This document shows positions 45,784 through 55,962 of a DNA stretch of 64,000 bases, piece by piece. Every line of letters begins with the position of its first letter. Position 1 is the first letter of the stretch. The position numbers and the translations under genes are program-made. Under the pieces are notes generated by a model. That model was not told the origin of the DNA. It saw only the letters and a list, made by a program, of their open reading frames with translations, and searched no databases. Source of the stretch: Mytilinidion resinicola (Eukaryota; Ascomycota; Dothideomycetes; Mytilinidiales; Mytilinidiaceae); the NCBI RefSeq assembly GCF_010093595.1, contig NW_022985445.1, positions 1,399,787 through 1,463,786 on the forward strand, in the 5' to 3' direction.

Positions 45784-46380
45784 ATTTCCGCGTCTTTGTA
45801 GCTAAAGTCAATAGCAGGTTATTAGCTTTCTTATCAAAAGAGAGATAGACTACTGCTGTTCTTACCGTAAATAAAGGAAGCAAAACTGGGAAACAAAATT
45901 CCAAGGGGCTGGCGCTTTTGAACACAGAAATCTTAGACCTTGTTCGCTAGGATGCGCCCGAATCATTCGATTGTGCCCTAATATAAAGCATTGGAGATAT
46001 ATTCTCTTTAGTGTTCCTCTCGACTCAACATTCGACGTATGTTGGCACGGCGTCTCTTGTCCAATATGTCACTAGCGAATTGGCTTGGGCGCCTTGCGCT
46101 TCGACGTGCTCATTCCACCTCTTACCGCCTCTTACCGCCTCTAGTGTCGGAAACAATCTGCTTAATATGTATCTTCCATCGACTGCCGTGTCAATTAGCT
46201 TCCAGTGTTCCGGCCATGCTATGCCACTATATATAGCTCGCCAATTCCTAAACTATATACCTTAGAAATTATAAGCTATATCTATAAAGGCACGCTAGTA
46301 TAGAGTAGTTAGGTACTTTTATATAGTATAGGTATATATTAAGTCCTATATATTCTATCTATAAAAGGGTAATAACTAAC

Positions 46381-46790
46381 TAACGTAGTCTGCGGGTGAG
46401 TGGGCCATGCGGGCGGACGTTTTAGCACCCCAGCTATCTCAACAACCACAAAATATGAAGTACAATCTTAAGATGCTATATACTATCTAGCTCTTTCTAA
46501 TAGCTAAGAGAAAGTTTGGAGCAATATAGAGGCATGATTCGATTGTATTGTAAGCAATACCTGATTTTGGGGGCCAAAACTAACCAAAACTTTACTACGG
46601 CTAAACAGGGCTATTGAGAAATCTGAACAATGAACACATGATATTAAAATAGTCACTTATATCATTATTCCAAGTTACAGCTTGAAATATTTCGTGGTTG
46701 TTGAGATAGCTGGGTGCTAAAACGTCCAAATCGCGCCAATAATAGGGTGGCCCACTCGCCCGCGTGGCCACTCACCCGCAGACTACGTTA
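46381..46790. mobile_element. Non-autonomous MITE with long terminal inverted repeats
   Basis: A perfect 23-bp inverted repeat (46381-46403 against 46768-46790, outer ends TAACGTAGTCTGCGGGTGAG) is followed by a second, nearly perfect arm of about 41 bp (46414-46455 against 46687-46727). The right arm has about 30 bp more between the two blocks. If the outer TA pairs are target-site duplications, the element is ACGTAGTC...GACTACGT flanked by TA, as in Tc1/mariner-type (Fot1/pogo) elements. There is no coding capacity. It lies about 414 bp upstream of TRM44. Confidence 0.85.
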
Positions 46791-47203
46791 AAAGCTAGTA
46801 TAGAAAAGCTTTTATACTTTTTCCTATAGGCCTTCTATTTTCTCTTCTATTTCTGTTACATTCCCTTTACACGAACACGAGCACGATCACGTGCGCCCTC
46901 GGGGCCCACGTGGCCTGAGGCTCCGGCCACGCCTACGGCGTGCGCACCGGAAGGCTATATACACTAGCCTACAATTCGCCTGCGCTTCCAATCAAGCGCA
47001 GTCGTTCTGTTCTTTTGGGCTGGCCAGAGGGCAGCCTGGCGTAGTGTCGTAACATCCAGTCACCAGCAACCTCCACCACGACCAGCAGTCGCTCTCACTT
47101 AGCCAACTCTTGGACCCTTCCTTACCGTCAAGCCTACAGAACAGTACGAATCGATAAGGCCATAATCCTCTCCCGCCCCTCAAAGCCTTGGATTCCATAC
47201 TCG

Positions 47204-49120
47204 ATGGACGCAACCACCTTAGACTCTGGGCACCATGATGCATGTCTCGAGCCCAGCCTGATGGCCGACTCTGTGATGTCGCCGAACGAAAGCGGAACCC
47301 ATGGCTCTTTGATGATGCGTAGTCAGTCAGAAGATACATCGTCAGAAAAAGCCAAAAGCCAACGCTTCGAACCTAGGAATCTACGTGACCTACCCAATGA
47401 CTCCCCCAAGACCGAATCTGGGCTGCCACCTGAGATTTGGCTGGCAATTCTCGATTCTCCGGCTTCATTCCCACCAGATTGTTTCCATACTGTTGCAAAC
47501 AATCTACTCAAGAACCCCAACATCACCTCTTCACTTCTGTTTCGAGCAGAGATTTTCTACGACAGTCAAAATGATGCTACGTTTGACGCTTCCGCTACTA
47601 CTGCAGAAAGCCTTAGTAACTTCGTTCGTCATATGAAAGCTGACTACAAGCCAAGGATGGTAGCTACTGCGATTCCCGGATACCGGCTTGCTTCGACTAT
47701 AGTCCGAAAGATGATACCGCGAAATCCGCAATTAGACAAGCCGCTAGTCCAGACCTGTCATATGTTTATTTCTACTAGACCTTTACAGGTATCAGAGAGC
47801 GCTCAGATAGGCTCGGACAATAGTGCCGCATCAGACCAGAGTATGGAAGAGCGATATCTAATGATTTGGATCCCTCACGCCAGCTCTCCGGATGACATTC
47901 CTTGGTATCATCCGCCTGTCCGGGCTGTGGCGACGCTATACAGTTGGAAAACCAATCTACCACCAGATTTTGTTCCTGGGAATCTCTCTCTATACTACAG
48001 TCTCTTTCCTGGGACCGAGATTACTACTCGAATGGAACGTACCGCACTGAATTTGCTGAAAATCACGCACAAACATGGGCAAGGCCAAATGAACGGCTAC
48101 ACAAAACGTGTCCATCACGATGTCGTTGTACCTCAGAAGAAGTTCCAAGACACGTATACGTATCTCAAGGGCAAATACGCCAGGGATCTCATCCGAGACT
48201 GGGTCGAGCAAACTCCACCAACTAAGAACGTTTTTGAAGATTTAGGGATAGCCGCATTCCTGATCGAGCTCTGGACGGACATGTATGGAGGTAGAAGTAT
48301 CCCGAAGGATTCTACAGAGACTCTAGAAGATGGTCCTAAGCTGGACGCAAGCCCTGCCCCGGACAGTCTCCACAATAACTCCAAAGCTTCCTCCACTGCT
48401 TCTTCGAAATCCTATGAAATAGCGTACGATCACGACCTCAAAGCAAAAGTGCAGGACAAGTTCCCTGGTTTCATAGATATCGGGTGTGGTAATGGTCTTC
48501 TTGTCAATGTCCTGTTGAAAGAAGGATGGAAGGGATGGGGCTTCGACGCCCGACAGAGAAAGTCATGGAGCACATACACGCCGGATGTGCAAGCGAATCT
48601 GAAAGAGTTCCTCCTAATCCCTGAGATGTTCCAACCATCCAGTAAGCTGTGGAACCCTCCACCTCCTTTCCACAACGGCGTATTTCCTACGGGTACCTTC
48701 ATAGTCGCGAATCACGCAGACCAGCTCACCGGATGGGCACCCTTACTGGCCTCTCTTTCGCAATCGCCATTCATTGCTATACCTTGTTGCAGCCACAGCT
48801 TCTCGGGTGCTAGATTCAGAGCGGCCGTTCCAAAGCTAGCGAAGGGATCAAAGCCTCCTTCAGCCTATGCGGCTCTGTGCACCTGGGTGGAAAAGCTGAC
48901 CGCGGATTCTGGATACGTAGTTGAGAAGGAGATGCTGCGTATACCGAGCACACGGAATGCAGCTATTCTTGGCCGCAAATGGACGAGTCATGAAAATCAG
49001 GAGGGCATGGCCAGGACCATCGTGGAACGGGAAATGGGGGTATCAGTCGAGACGGTTGGACGAGAGTGGACAGAGATGACGAGGAAGTTTTGGGAGAAGG
49101 GTGCTGAAAAGGATCACTGA
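47204..49120 (+). CDS. TRM44: tRNA (uracil-2'-O-)-methyltransferase TRM44
   Basis: Trm44 methylates the ribose of U44 in tRNA-Ser (known in yeast). It is a single exon of 638 residues. The family N-terminal region includes RYLMIWIPHASSPDDIPWYH and HHDVVVPQKKFQDTYTYLKG. The SAM-binding core is FIDIGCGNGLLVNVLLKEG (motif I near residue 425) followed by GWGFDARQRKSW. Later signatures are TFIVANHADQLTGWAPLLA and FIAIPCCSHSFSGARFRAA. The ATG at 47204 opens the frame. The first about 60 residues are polar and may be dispensable. A MITE sits in the 5' flank. Confidence 0.93.
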   Translation: MDATTLDSGHHDACLEPSLMADSVMSPNESGTHGSLMMRSQSEDTSSEKAKSQRFEPRNLRDLPNDSPKTESGLPPEIWLAILDSPASFPPDCFHTVANNLLKNPNITSSLLFRAEIFYDSQNDATFDASATTAESLSNFVRHMKADYKPRMVATAIPGYRLASTIVRKMIPRNPQLDKPLVQTCHMFISTRPLQVSESAQIGSDNSAASDQSMEERYLMIWIPHASSPDDIPWYHPPVRAVATLYSWKTNLPPDFVPGNLSLYYSLFPGTEITTRMERTALNLLKITHKHGQGQMNGYTKRVHHDVVVPQKKFQDTYTYLKGKYARDLIRDWVEQTPPTKNVFEDLGIAAFLIELWTDMYGGRSIPKDSTETLEDGPKLDASPAPDSLHNNSKASSTASSKSYEIAYDHDLKAKVQDKFPGFIDIGCGNGLLVNVLLKEGWKGWGFDARQRKSWSTYTPDVQANLKEFLLIPEMFQPSSKLWNPPPPFHNGVFPTGTFIVANHADQLTGWAPLLASLSQSPFIAIPCCSHSFSGARFRAAVPKLAKGSKPPSAYAALCTWVEKLTADSGYVVEKEMLRIPSTRNAAILGRKWTSHENQEGMARTIVEREMGVSVETVGREWTEMTRKFWEKGAEKDH

Positions 49121-49429
49121 GTCTTCTAGATCTCCTGCTGATCCAATGCTGTGAAACCCATATGTCTCCAATGGGATGGTTAGAAGTTTATCCCTTCGTC
49201 TGTTGAAATGCGTCCACAAAAATCTAGCCAATTAGAGGCTCTGAATCAGGCCACCGTGATGATAACTACACCCAACCGAAGCAATTCGAATTCGTGTATA
49301 TAATTGTATATAGCTAGTCCTTGGTGTTGAGCTTGGCTATATGATCTACCCAACCCGTGCAAATAGATTTGTTTGCACTTGTAACTCTGCAGAAAGGAAT
49401 TATACAGCACGAGCACCCGTATCTAGTTC
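49121..49429. other. 3' flank of TRM44
   Basis: No gene is seen. AT content rises toward the piggyBac relic. Confidence 0.6.
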
Positions 49430-50707
49430 TTCTAGCCAGGCCCTAAACTTATCACCAAATACTAGCTTAGTCTGTGCAAAGCCTATAGCTGTAGGAGTAG
49501 GCCTTTTTTATAGTTTATAGACGTATACTTAACCTAGTAATATATAATGTCAGCGGCTCTGTGCAGCTATATGCAGCTCTACAGCGCCAAGGCTTAACAC
49601 TAAACTTACTATTATAAACTATTAACAGGAATAAAACAACCCTAGCATCCTTCCAGGCTATTTCTATTACCTGGTAACTCTTAGATAACTCTTTATAGAG
49701 CGTCCCCTATGGAATTTAGGGCTTATAGATTATTCTAAGGTCTGCTAGCTATGCACTAATAGCCTTGGCCGGCAGCTTTTCTTTGGCCTTTGTCCCCTTC
49801 TTCTTCTTATTATCTAGCTTCTTGCGCTTTATCTTTATAAGCCGGACAGTTCCTGCAGCTCTAACACCCTTAGCACGCAGTCGCTTAAATAATCTAATAC
49901 TGCTAAAGAGGTTATTAAGCCAGACTACATGCTGGCCCGGCGGATAGAGTTGCTTATTTAAATTAGGGTTGCGTTGGAGAAGAAGATTAAGAATAACAGC
50001 TTTAGTTGCTGTAAAGCTATTATAAATAAAGGATTTATTAAGGTTAACAGGGCCTTTATTAGAATATTTATAATCTTGGATGCCCTGCCTATAAATCTCT
50101 CTATTGTCTTATTAACAGCTAGATATGTGCCTAGCGCCTAGTACTGCCGGCAGCGTACTCTAATATGCTTAGAGAGCTTGTTAACGCGGTTAAATATTGT
50201 GTGGAAGCCATCCTCCGGTATAGAACTGGCGCGAATATAGCAATTAATCTGTTGAAATCTATCCTTAGCAATAAATTTGGCCGGCCAGGTTGCCGTGCCT
50301 GCACTGCTAGGCCCCCAGTAGTGCGCTATAGTCGGCTGCACAACTACGCCCATATAAATAACGACTCCAAAATATGCATATAGCTCTTTCCTATGCGTAG
50401 GCCTCCACGCGCGTGGCCGGCCAAGCGTTGTATCCTCCTTAGACAGCTGGTGATCCTTGGCGTACTTGTTCGTCCAGCGCACCATCTTCTCCACCATTTC
50501 ATTGGTAAAGAATAGGCGGAATATGGCTACAGGATTATGCTGATCAAGACCTGGAGGTATATTGGGGGTGCCGGGCGCGTTGTAGTTGTTGATTTGTAGT
50601 GGCTCGAATGCAGGCAGCGGCGTAGGCTTGGGGTAGGGAAGTTTGGGCTTTTTGTAAGGCTTCGGGTCCTTCTGCACGTAGTCGACATCATTGGATGTCC
50701 GTGGCAT
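49430..50707 (-). pseudogene. Decayed piggyBac-type transposase
   Basis: The 5' part still reads for 189 residues from ATG 50707 (50138-50707). It has the piggyBac/PGBD N-terminal region: FRLFFTNEMVEKMVRWTNKY, RPTHRKELYAYFGVVIYMGV and KFIAKDRFQQINCYIR. The frame stops at CRQY* where the family has a Trp (TGG to TAG). Beyond the stop, homology continues as GTYLAVNKTIERFIGRASKI. After a deletion and frame change come PGQHVVWLNNLFSSIRLFK and GVRAAGTVR, and then a segment like WKDARVVLFLL near 49600. The family catalytic Asp positions in VDETIERF and WLDNLF both read Asn here. Stops and AT-rich codons fit RIP. Element ends (TTAA) were not resolved. Confidence 0.85.
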
Positions 50708-51536
50708 TGTGGAGTATTTGATTGTGGATAATAACTAGCTATTTGGCTTGTTTACGTGCTGCTGCGTACGTTGGGGCACGGGCTTGGCGCCAAGTGTGGA
50801 CGCTAACAGACGAAGGGATACAATTTGAGGTTGAATTTGGTTACTGGAACCGAATGCTAGCGTTGTCTAGTGCCACGTTTCTTAACTCTAAATTGACATA
50901 CTCTATGGTCTATCTTAAGCGAATGGTCATATAATAAGTCCATCTCCCGCATCTACGTTCAATGCCCTACCCCGCCTTAAATTTCAACACCGACAGAGCT
51001 CAAATGGTAGCGTAAACGGTGAGCGGCGTGCCGAGCCACGCTGCCGTATGGGGTGACAAGGCCGAGAGTCAGGCGTTTTGGCCAGCTTTCCATTGGCTGC
51101 TCCCCCGCACCAAGCTCCCTCGATCCCCAGCTTCTTGCCGCGGCCAAGGAGCTTGCTGTATCCACAGACCCACCGACGTAATGCTCCCTGGAGACACCAG
51201 TGTGCCAGTCCAGTCCCTCACTTCCTCCATGAGAGGCTCCGGCCAGAAGGGTGTCACGCGGGAGCTTCGGGGTTCTATCTCCCTTTGAACATGCGAGCCC
51301 ACAGTAGGCTCGGCGCGATGCATCATTGGCGGCTTAGCTTTGTCGCGGTTTGTTTTGACCTGAGCTGCCCGACTATGATACCGGCAGCTGGGGGTTGGCG
51401 ATGATCAACCAAGGGACGACACGATTATGAACCTATATTACTACGCAGCCTGCCCGCTTTCGTTTCCCTTATCCCGCGTGCGCGCTCATCTTTATTCCCA
51501 AGGCTTTCTTCTTCTCTTTTTTCAACAGGGCCCAGC
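50708..51536. other. Intergenic region upstream of DAL5-like carrier
   Basis: No gene is supported. The short frames on both strands between 50970 and 51410 overlap each other and lack domains. Confidence 0.55.
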
Positions 51537-53230
51537 ATGATGAAGCCTGGAGACGAATACAGCATGCGTGCACCCTCTGATGAGGAGAAGGCTGCTGAAG
51601 CTGAGCAGTACAATTTTGCATCCGGTGCACACCAAGATATTGATGATCCCGACGCTGGACGGAGCGAGGAAGAGAGAATTGATATTGTAAGAATTGCAAT
51701 GAAATCACACTCATTCGGTGACAGAGATGCTGATATAAGGCCTCCAGGACCGTAAATTGCTGTGGAAGCTCGATATCCGGCTGATACCATGGGTAAGATT
51801 CTGTCGCTGGAAACCCCTCAGTTACAATATCTATATTGACCGCCATAGCTGTGCTTTCTCTACCTGATATCCTTCCTCGACCGAACGAACATTGGCAATG
51901 CAAAGATCGATGGCCTCCAGAAAGATCTGGGCATGACCGATGGCCAATACAACGCCGCGCTCTCCCTCTTCTTTGTCTCCTATGCGCTGGCGGAGCCCCT
52001 GACAAACGTCCTGCTCAAACGCCTCCGGCCCAGCATCTTCATTCCAATCATTATGATCTTCTGGGGCATCACTATGACCACCATGGGCCTGGTCCACAAC
52101 TTCTCTGGCCTTGCCGCAGCCGTATGCCAACGACATCTCTACTTTCCAAACCTCTACTAACATCAACCCAGCGCTTCTTCCTCGGCCTCGCCGAAGCCGG
52201 CCTCTTCCCCGGCGTAAACTACTACCTCTCCTGCTGGTACAAGCGCTCCGAATTTGGCATCCGCGCCGCCATATTCTTCTCGGCCGCCGCCGTGGCGGGC
52301 TCCTTCGGCGGGCTCCTCGCGGCCGCCATCGCCAAGATGGACGGCATCGGCGGCAAGCACGGCTGGTGCTGGATCTTCATCCTCGAAGGCCTGGCCACCA
52401 TCCTTGTCGGCATCGCCTCGTACTGGATGGTCTACGACTTCCCCGACAAAGCCACCTTCCTGACCCCGACCGACCTCGCGCGCGTCAAGACGCGGCTGCG
52501 CGCCGACAAGCAGAGCTCGGCTGAGCATGAGGAGTTCCGCATGGCGTACTTCTGGAGCGCCGTCAAGGATTGGAAGATGTACGCGTTTGCCATCATCTAC
52601 ATGGGCTGCGACGGCGCGCTGTACGCCTTCTCGCTGTTCCTGCCTACGATTATTAATGAGTTGGGGTACACGTCGACGAAAGCGAATCTGCTCTCCGTGC
52701 CGCCCTACGCGGCGGCGGCGATCCTGACCGTGTTTATTGGATGGCTGGCTGACCGCACGCAGCAGCGCGGGCTGTGCAATATCGGCGTTAGCTTCCTGGG
52801 CATTGCGGGCTTCTCGATGCTGCTGGGATCTGATAAGGCGGGCGTCAAGTACGCGGGGACTTTCCTAGGCGCGCTGGGCATCTATCCGTGTGTTGCGAAT
52901 ACGATCACGTGGACGGCGAATAACTTCGAGGGCGTGTACAAGAAAGGCGTAGCAATTGGGTTTGTCATCGGTTGGGGAAATCTGAATGGTGTGGTTAGCA
53001 GTAACATCTACCAAGGGAAAGATAAGCCGGGTTTCAAGCCGGGGCATGGGGTGGTTCTGGCTTATATGATTTTGTTTTTGCTAGGGGGGAGTGTTGTGAC
53101 GAGGCTTTTGCTGGCGGCGGAAAATAAGAGGAGAATTAGTGGGAAGAGGGATGTTTGGGCCGAGGGGAAGGCGGCGGCGGAGGTTGAGGCGCTGGGTGAT
53201 AAGAGGCCGGATTTCATCTATACGTTGTGA
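51537..53230 (+). CDS. MFS transporter, anion:cation symporter (DAL5-like)
   Basis: By family this imports an organic anion such as allantoate, a vitamin or a carboxylate; the substrate is unknown. Four exons, 51537..51686, 51748..51792, 51849..52121 and 52172..53230, give 508 residues. The second exon is only 45 nt and encodes DRKLLWKLDIRLIPW, the conserved motif ahead of TM1. Then follow CFLYLISFLDRTNIGNAKID (family signature in TM1), GLAEAGLFPGVNYYLSCWYK in TM4 and GKHGWCWIFILEGLATILVG in TM5. Later come WAVK-like SAVKDWKMYAFAI, the TM7-12 bundle, and the tail RPDFIYTL. The 3' part is GC-rich compared with its flanks. It stands next to the piggyBac relic but has no sign of damage. Confidence 0.92.
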
Positions 53231-53586
53231 GAAATTGGCTGGCAATCCAGGCAATGCGCTGGAGTGCCCTAGACAGTGGTATGAAGCTGGAAAGATTGGC
53301 GATCTGAGAGCCCTGAATCACAGTGTGATGAAGTTTACACCTTGTCTTGTATTGACATAATGTCACAGTACCCTTGACAGTGGTATGAAGCGTTCAAAAT
53401 TGGTATCTAATAGGTCAGCTCTGGCGAGGAAACTTTGCTCATAAGCTCAAGAAGCCATTCCAGGGGCAGAAATCGGCGATAGAGCTGTTCAGTGATGCAA
53501 TACCCCATACATCCTCGTCCGTGTCCACTAACCGTTGCTAGTCGTAAATACCGAACTGGGAATCGTCCTCGTCCTCATCCGCCGAA
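53231..53586. repeat. Short intergenic region with a diverged direct repeat
   Basis: GACAGTGGTATGAAGC occurs twice, about 103 bp apart (near 53273 and 53376). Each copy is followed by similar sequence (AAAGATTGGCGATCT against AAAATTGGTATCT). ACAGTGGT also recurs in repeat A. No gene is seen. Confidence 0.5.
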
Positions 53587-54855
53587 TCAGGGGGTACCCC
53601 GTTGAGATACAGTACCCCCCAACGCTGACTTGAGCTCATCGAACTGTGCATCTTCCAGAGTGTCAGTCGGCCGGGATACGTCCTCAGATTCGCCACTCGT
53701 CTCCACAGCACGTGCCACCCTCTCCATCTCATCCAGCCACTCACAGACGTCCAATTGCTCTTCATAAACGATCCGCCCTTTCGCAAACCACAACTTCATA
53801 TCGTCCTTCGCCACCTCCTGACCACGCTTCAACCGCTCCCCATGCTCCCTGACCAACTCCCAGTCCTTATCCGTCGGATTATCGAAGAGCCTAGAAATAT
53901 CCGCGCATTCCTTAGGAATAGCGGCATTGTCGACCCAAGCGTCGTCGTCGTCAGAGACAGAATTAGGGCTCTCGTCCTTCTCCTCCCATTCCCGCTCCTT
54001 CAAAATCACGCGTCCAGGCACCTCGAAAAGCTCATAGGACGGGCGACGGTACTGCTTCCACTTCAGTATTACTCGCACGCGGACACCGCGTCTCCGTAGC
54101 TTCTTGAAGAGCGGCGCTAACGGTCGCAAGTGCCCCTCACTAGACTTTTCAATCGACACGTCGAGGACGCAGAGCTCGGGCATAGCGAGCAGCGGGGCCT
54201 CGAGGTGGCGGTGATTATAAGCAGTCGGCCTGATCGCCATGTCCTGCCGTAGCTCCTTCTCGAACTCTCCTGGTGGCTCTGGGCCCGTAGGCGTATCGTA
54301 GCCGGAGCTGTAATGGCGGACGTCCTTCAGGTCGATAGCGATACGGCGCAGGATCGAGGCGGGCTGGACGCTGCTGCCGTAGTGGTCGGTTGAGAGGAAG
54401 CGGGAGATGTGTTCGGCGTTTGGAGTTTCTAGCGAGAAGCTGTTTGAGTGATAGAACACTTTTGCGGCTTCGAGGGCGATTTGCGGTGCTACCACGGCCG
54501 CGTTCATGTAGAAGTAGGCGTCTCCCGGGAGCATACGGCCATTCAAGGTATTGGAGTCGGGATACTGGATGTGGATGACTTCCGACCGCGTGTACAGATG
54601 AGAGTAGATCTGGTCGCGGATCTCGAGGGGCAGGGCTAGTAGCATTAGAGAGGCGGGCTGCAGGTTGGCTTTGATTTGCTCCCATCCTGATACTAGGAGC
54701 TGATGTCTCGCTTCTAGACGTCGTCGTTCGGCCTGTGCTCGCAGGATTCTTATCCCTTGGTTTGCGCCTTTGGCAAATTTGGCGAGGGTTTGGCTGTTTT
54801 CTTTGAGCTGGAGGTCAAGTCGGCCAATCCGCTCATGGTCGTACGTCCTCAGCAT
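53587..54855 (-). CDS. F-box-like fungal protein, 5' end unresolved
   Basis: This is a conserved-type fungal protein of unknown role. Reading from the first in-frame ATG (54855) gives 422 residues. An N-terminal helical region (residues about 10-55) precedes LLALPLEIRDQIYSHLYTRS, the short F-box-like motif common in these proteins. A middle part follows with Asp/Glu-rich C-terminal segments. A first exon probably lies upstream. A frame starting MESIIDLLQLPTASEAQG at 55003 has two donors (GTAGCT and GTATGT), and there is a branch site plus ATTGCAG acceptor at about 54882-54900. That acceptor does not keep frame with either donor, so the true 5' structure is open. Confidence 0.65.
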   Translation of the reverse strand: MLRTYDHERIGRLDLQLKENSQTLAKFAKGANQGIRILRAQAERRRLEARHQLLVSGWEQIKANLQPASLMLLALPLEIRDQIYSHLYTRSEVIHIQYPDSNTLNGRMLPGDAYFYMNAAVVAPQIALEAAKVFYHSNSFSLETPNAEHISRFLSTDHYGSSVQPASILRRIAIDLKDVRHYSSGYDTPTGPEPPGEFEKELRQDMAIRPTAYNHRHLEAPLLAMPELCVLDVSIEKSSEGHLRPLAPLFKKLRRRGVRVRVILKWKQYRRPSYELFEVPGRVILKEREWEEKDESPNSVSDDDDAWVDNAAIPKECADISRLFDNPTDKDWELVREHGERLKRGQEVAKDDMKLWFAKGRIVYEEQLDVCEWLDEMERVARAVETSGESEDVSRPTDTLEDAQFDELKSALGGTVSQRGTP

Positions 54856-55003
54856 TCGCACTGCTTCTTCAATCCGTCCAGTTCTGCAATATTGTTAGTG
54901 AAATAAACATACAGCAAAGTTCCATTTTCACGAACGGGTGGTTGTAGTAGCTACCCTGAGCCTCGGACGCGGTTGGCAGTTGGAGCAGATCAATAATGGA
55001 CTC

Positions 55004-55962
55004 CATGGTGGACGGTAAATTGAAATTAAATGAAGGCTGTAGTCTAGAGCCATCAACGAGAGGCTTCAGGTGTTTATATACGAGAACAGAAATGGTGGAG
55101 GCGCGCAAACGCGTGACTCAAACAGTGCGTTATTGGTGGCTGGGAGTAGGCAGCCGTGCTGCCTGTGCTCATGAAGGCGGAAGAGGCTGTGTAAGGTTTG
55201 GGGAAGGCAGCCGATGCTTATTTCGCTGTTTCGACTACCATGGACTACCCCGGACGTTACGAGGCGTGAAATCACTTGGGAAAATAACCAATTGTTATAT
55301 TGTTCGATATAGGTGACTACACCGATATTCCATTATTCAGCCTTGCTGCGCATTATCTGGCCCAGTATCGACTGCGCTGTGCCCACTCTATACCTGGAGA
55401 GGATTCGGTACGTATGCAGAGATGCGAGCTAGAGTAAGTTGTGCTTTATCTGAGTAAAAAGAGTGTGGTAACGATGGAGAGGAGGTCTAGGGTTGATGTC
55501 GACGAGTTCATGTCGGCGGATGTGCCTAGTCCGCAATTGGCGCGCATAGCTAAAAGTAGCAACGTTTCGGCCCCCAGTGCTGATTCATATAGTCAATAGA
55601 TTGTGCTGACTCATATAGTAGATTCGAGCTCTGCCGCACGGGCGTTGGGAGGTAAAGTGAGGCGGGAGACTCCTGTCGGTATATCACGTGGAATTTTCGC
55701 TTATGATCACATCAAAAGTCCACGATTTCATTGCTCAAATTAGTGTTCAATGCATTGTAGCTTCAGTCACTTTGAGTGCATATTCGAGTGCCTCGACGTC
55801 TGTCTGAGATCGAACTCGGAGGATAGACAGCCAGTGCTCCTAATGATTCCTGAATCGCCATTTAAGCCCTATCTTAATTTCGTAGAAGTAGTCCGATACC
55901 AATAACACCATCGCTATGCATATTCATTACCGTCATTCATAGCGGACATCGTCCTTGATGTG
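55004..55962. other. Intergenic region
   Basis: This lies between the F-box-like gene and the 3' end of the signal peptide peptidase gene. No gene is supported. Confidence 0.6.

Larger units (their letters stand above)
43522..47203. other. AT-rich, gene-poor island with MITE
   Basis: This is the longest stretch without a clear gene. Only one weak small candidate (45391-45783, minus) is listed separately. A perfect 16-bp inverted repeat occurs at 44116-44131 / 44326-44341. The block 46240-46860 is strongly AT-rich and contains the MITE. The start of TRM44 follows a GC-rich CACGTG-containing patch near 46890-46910. Confidence 0.55.
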
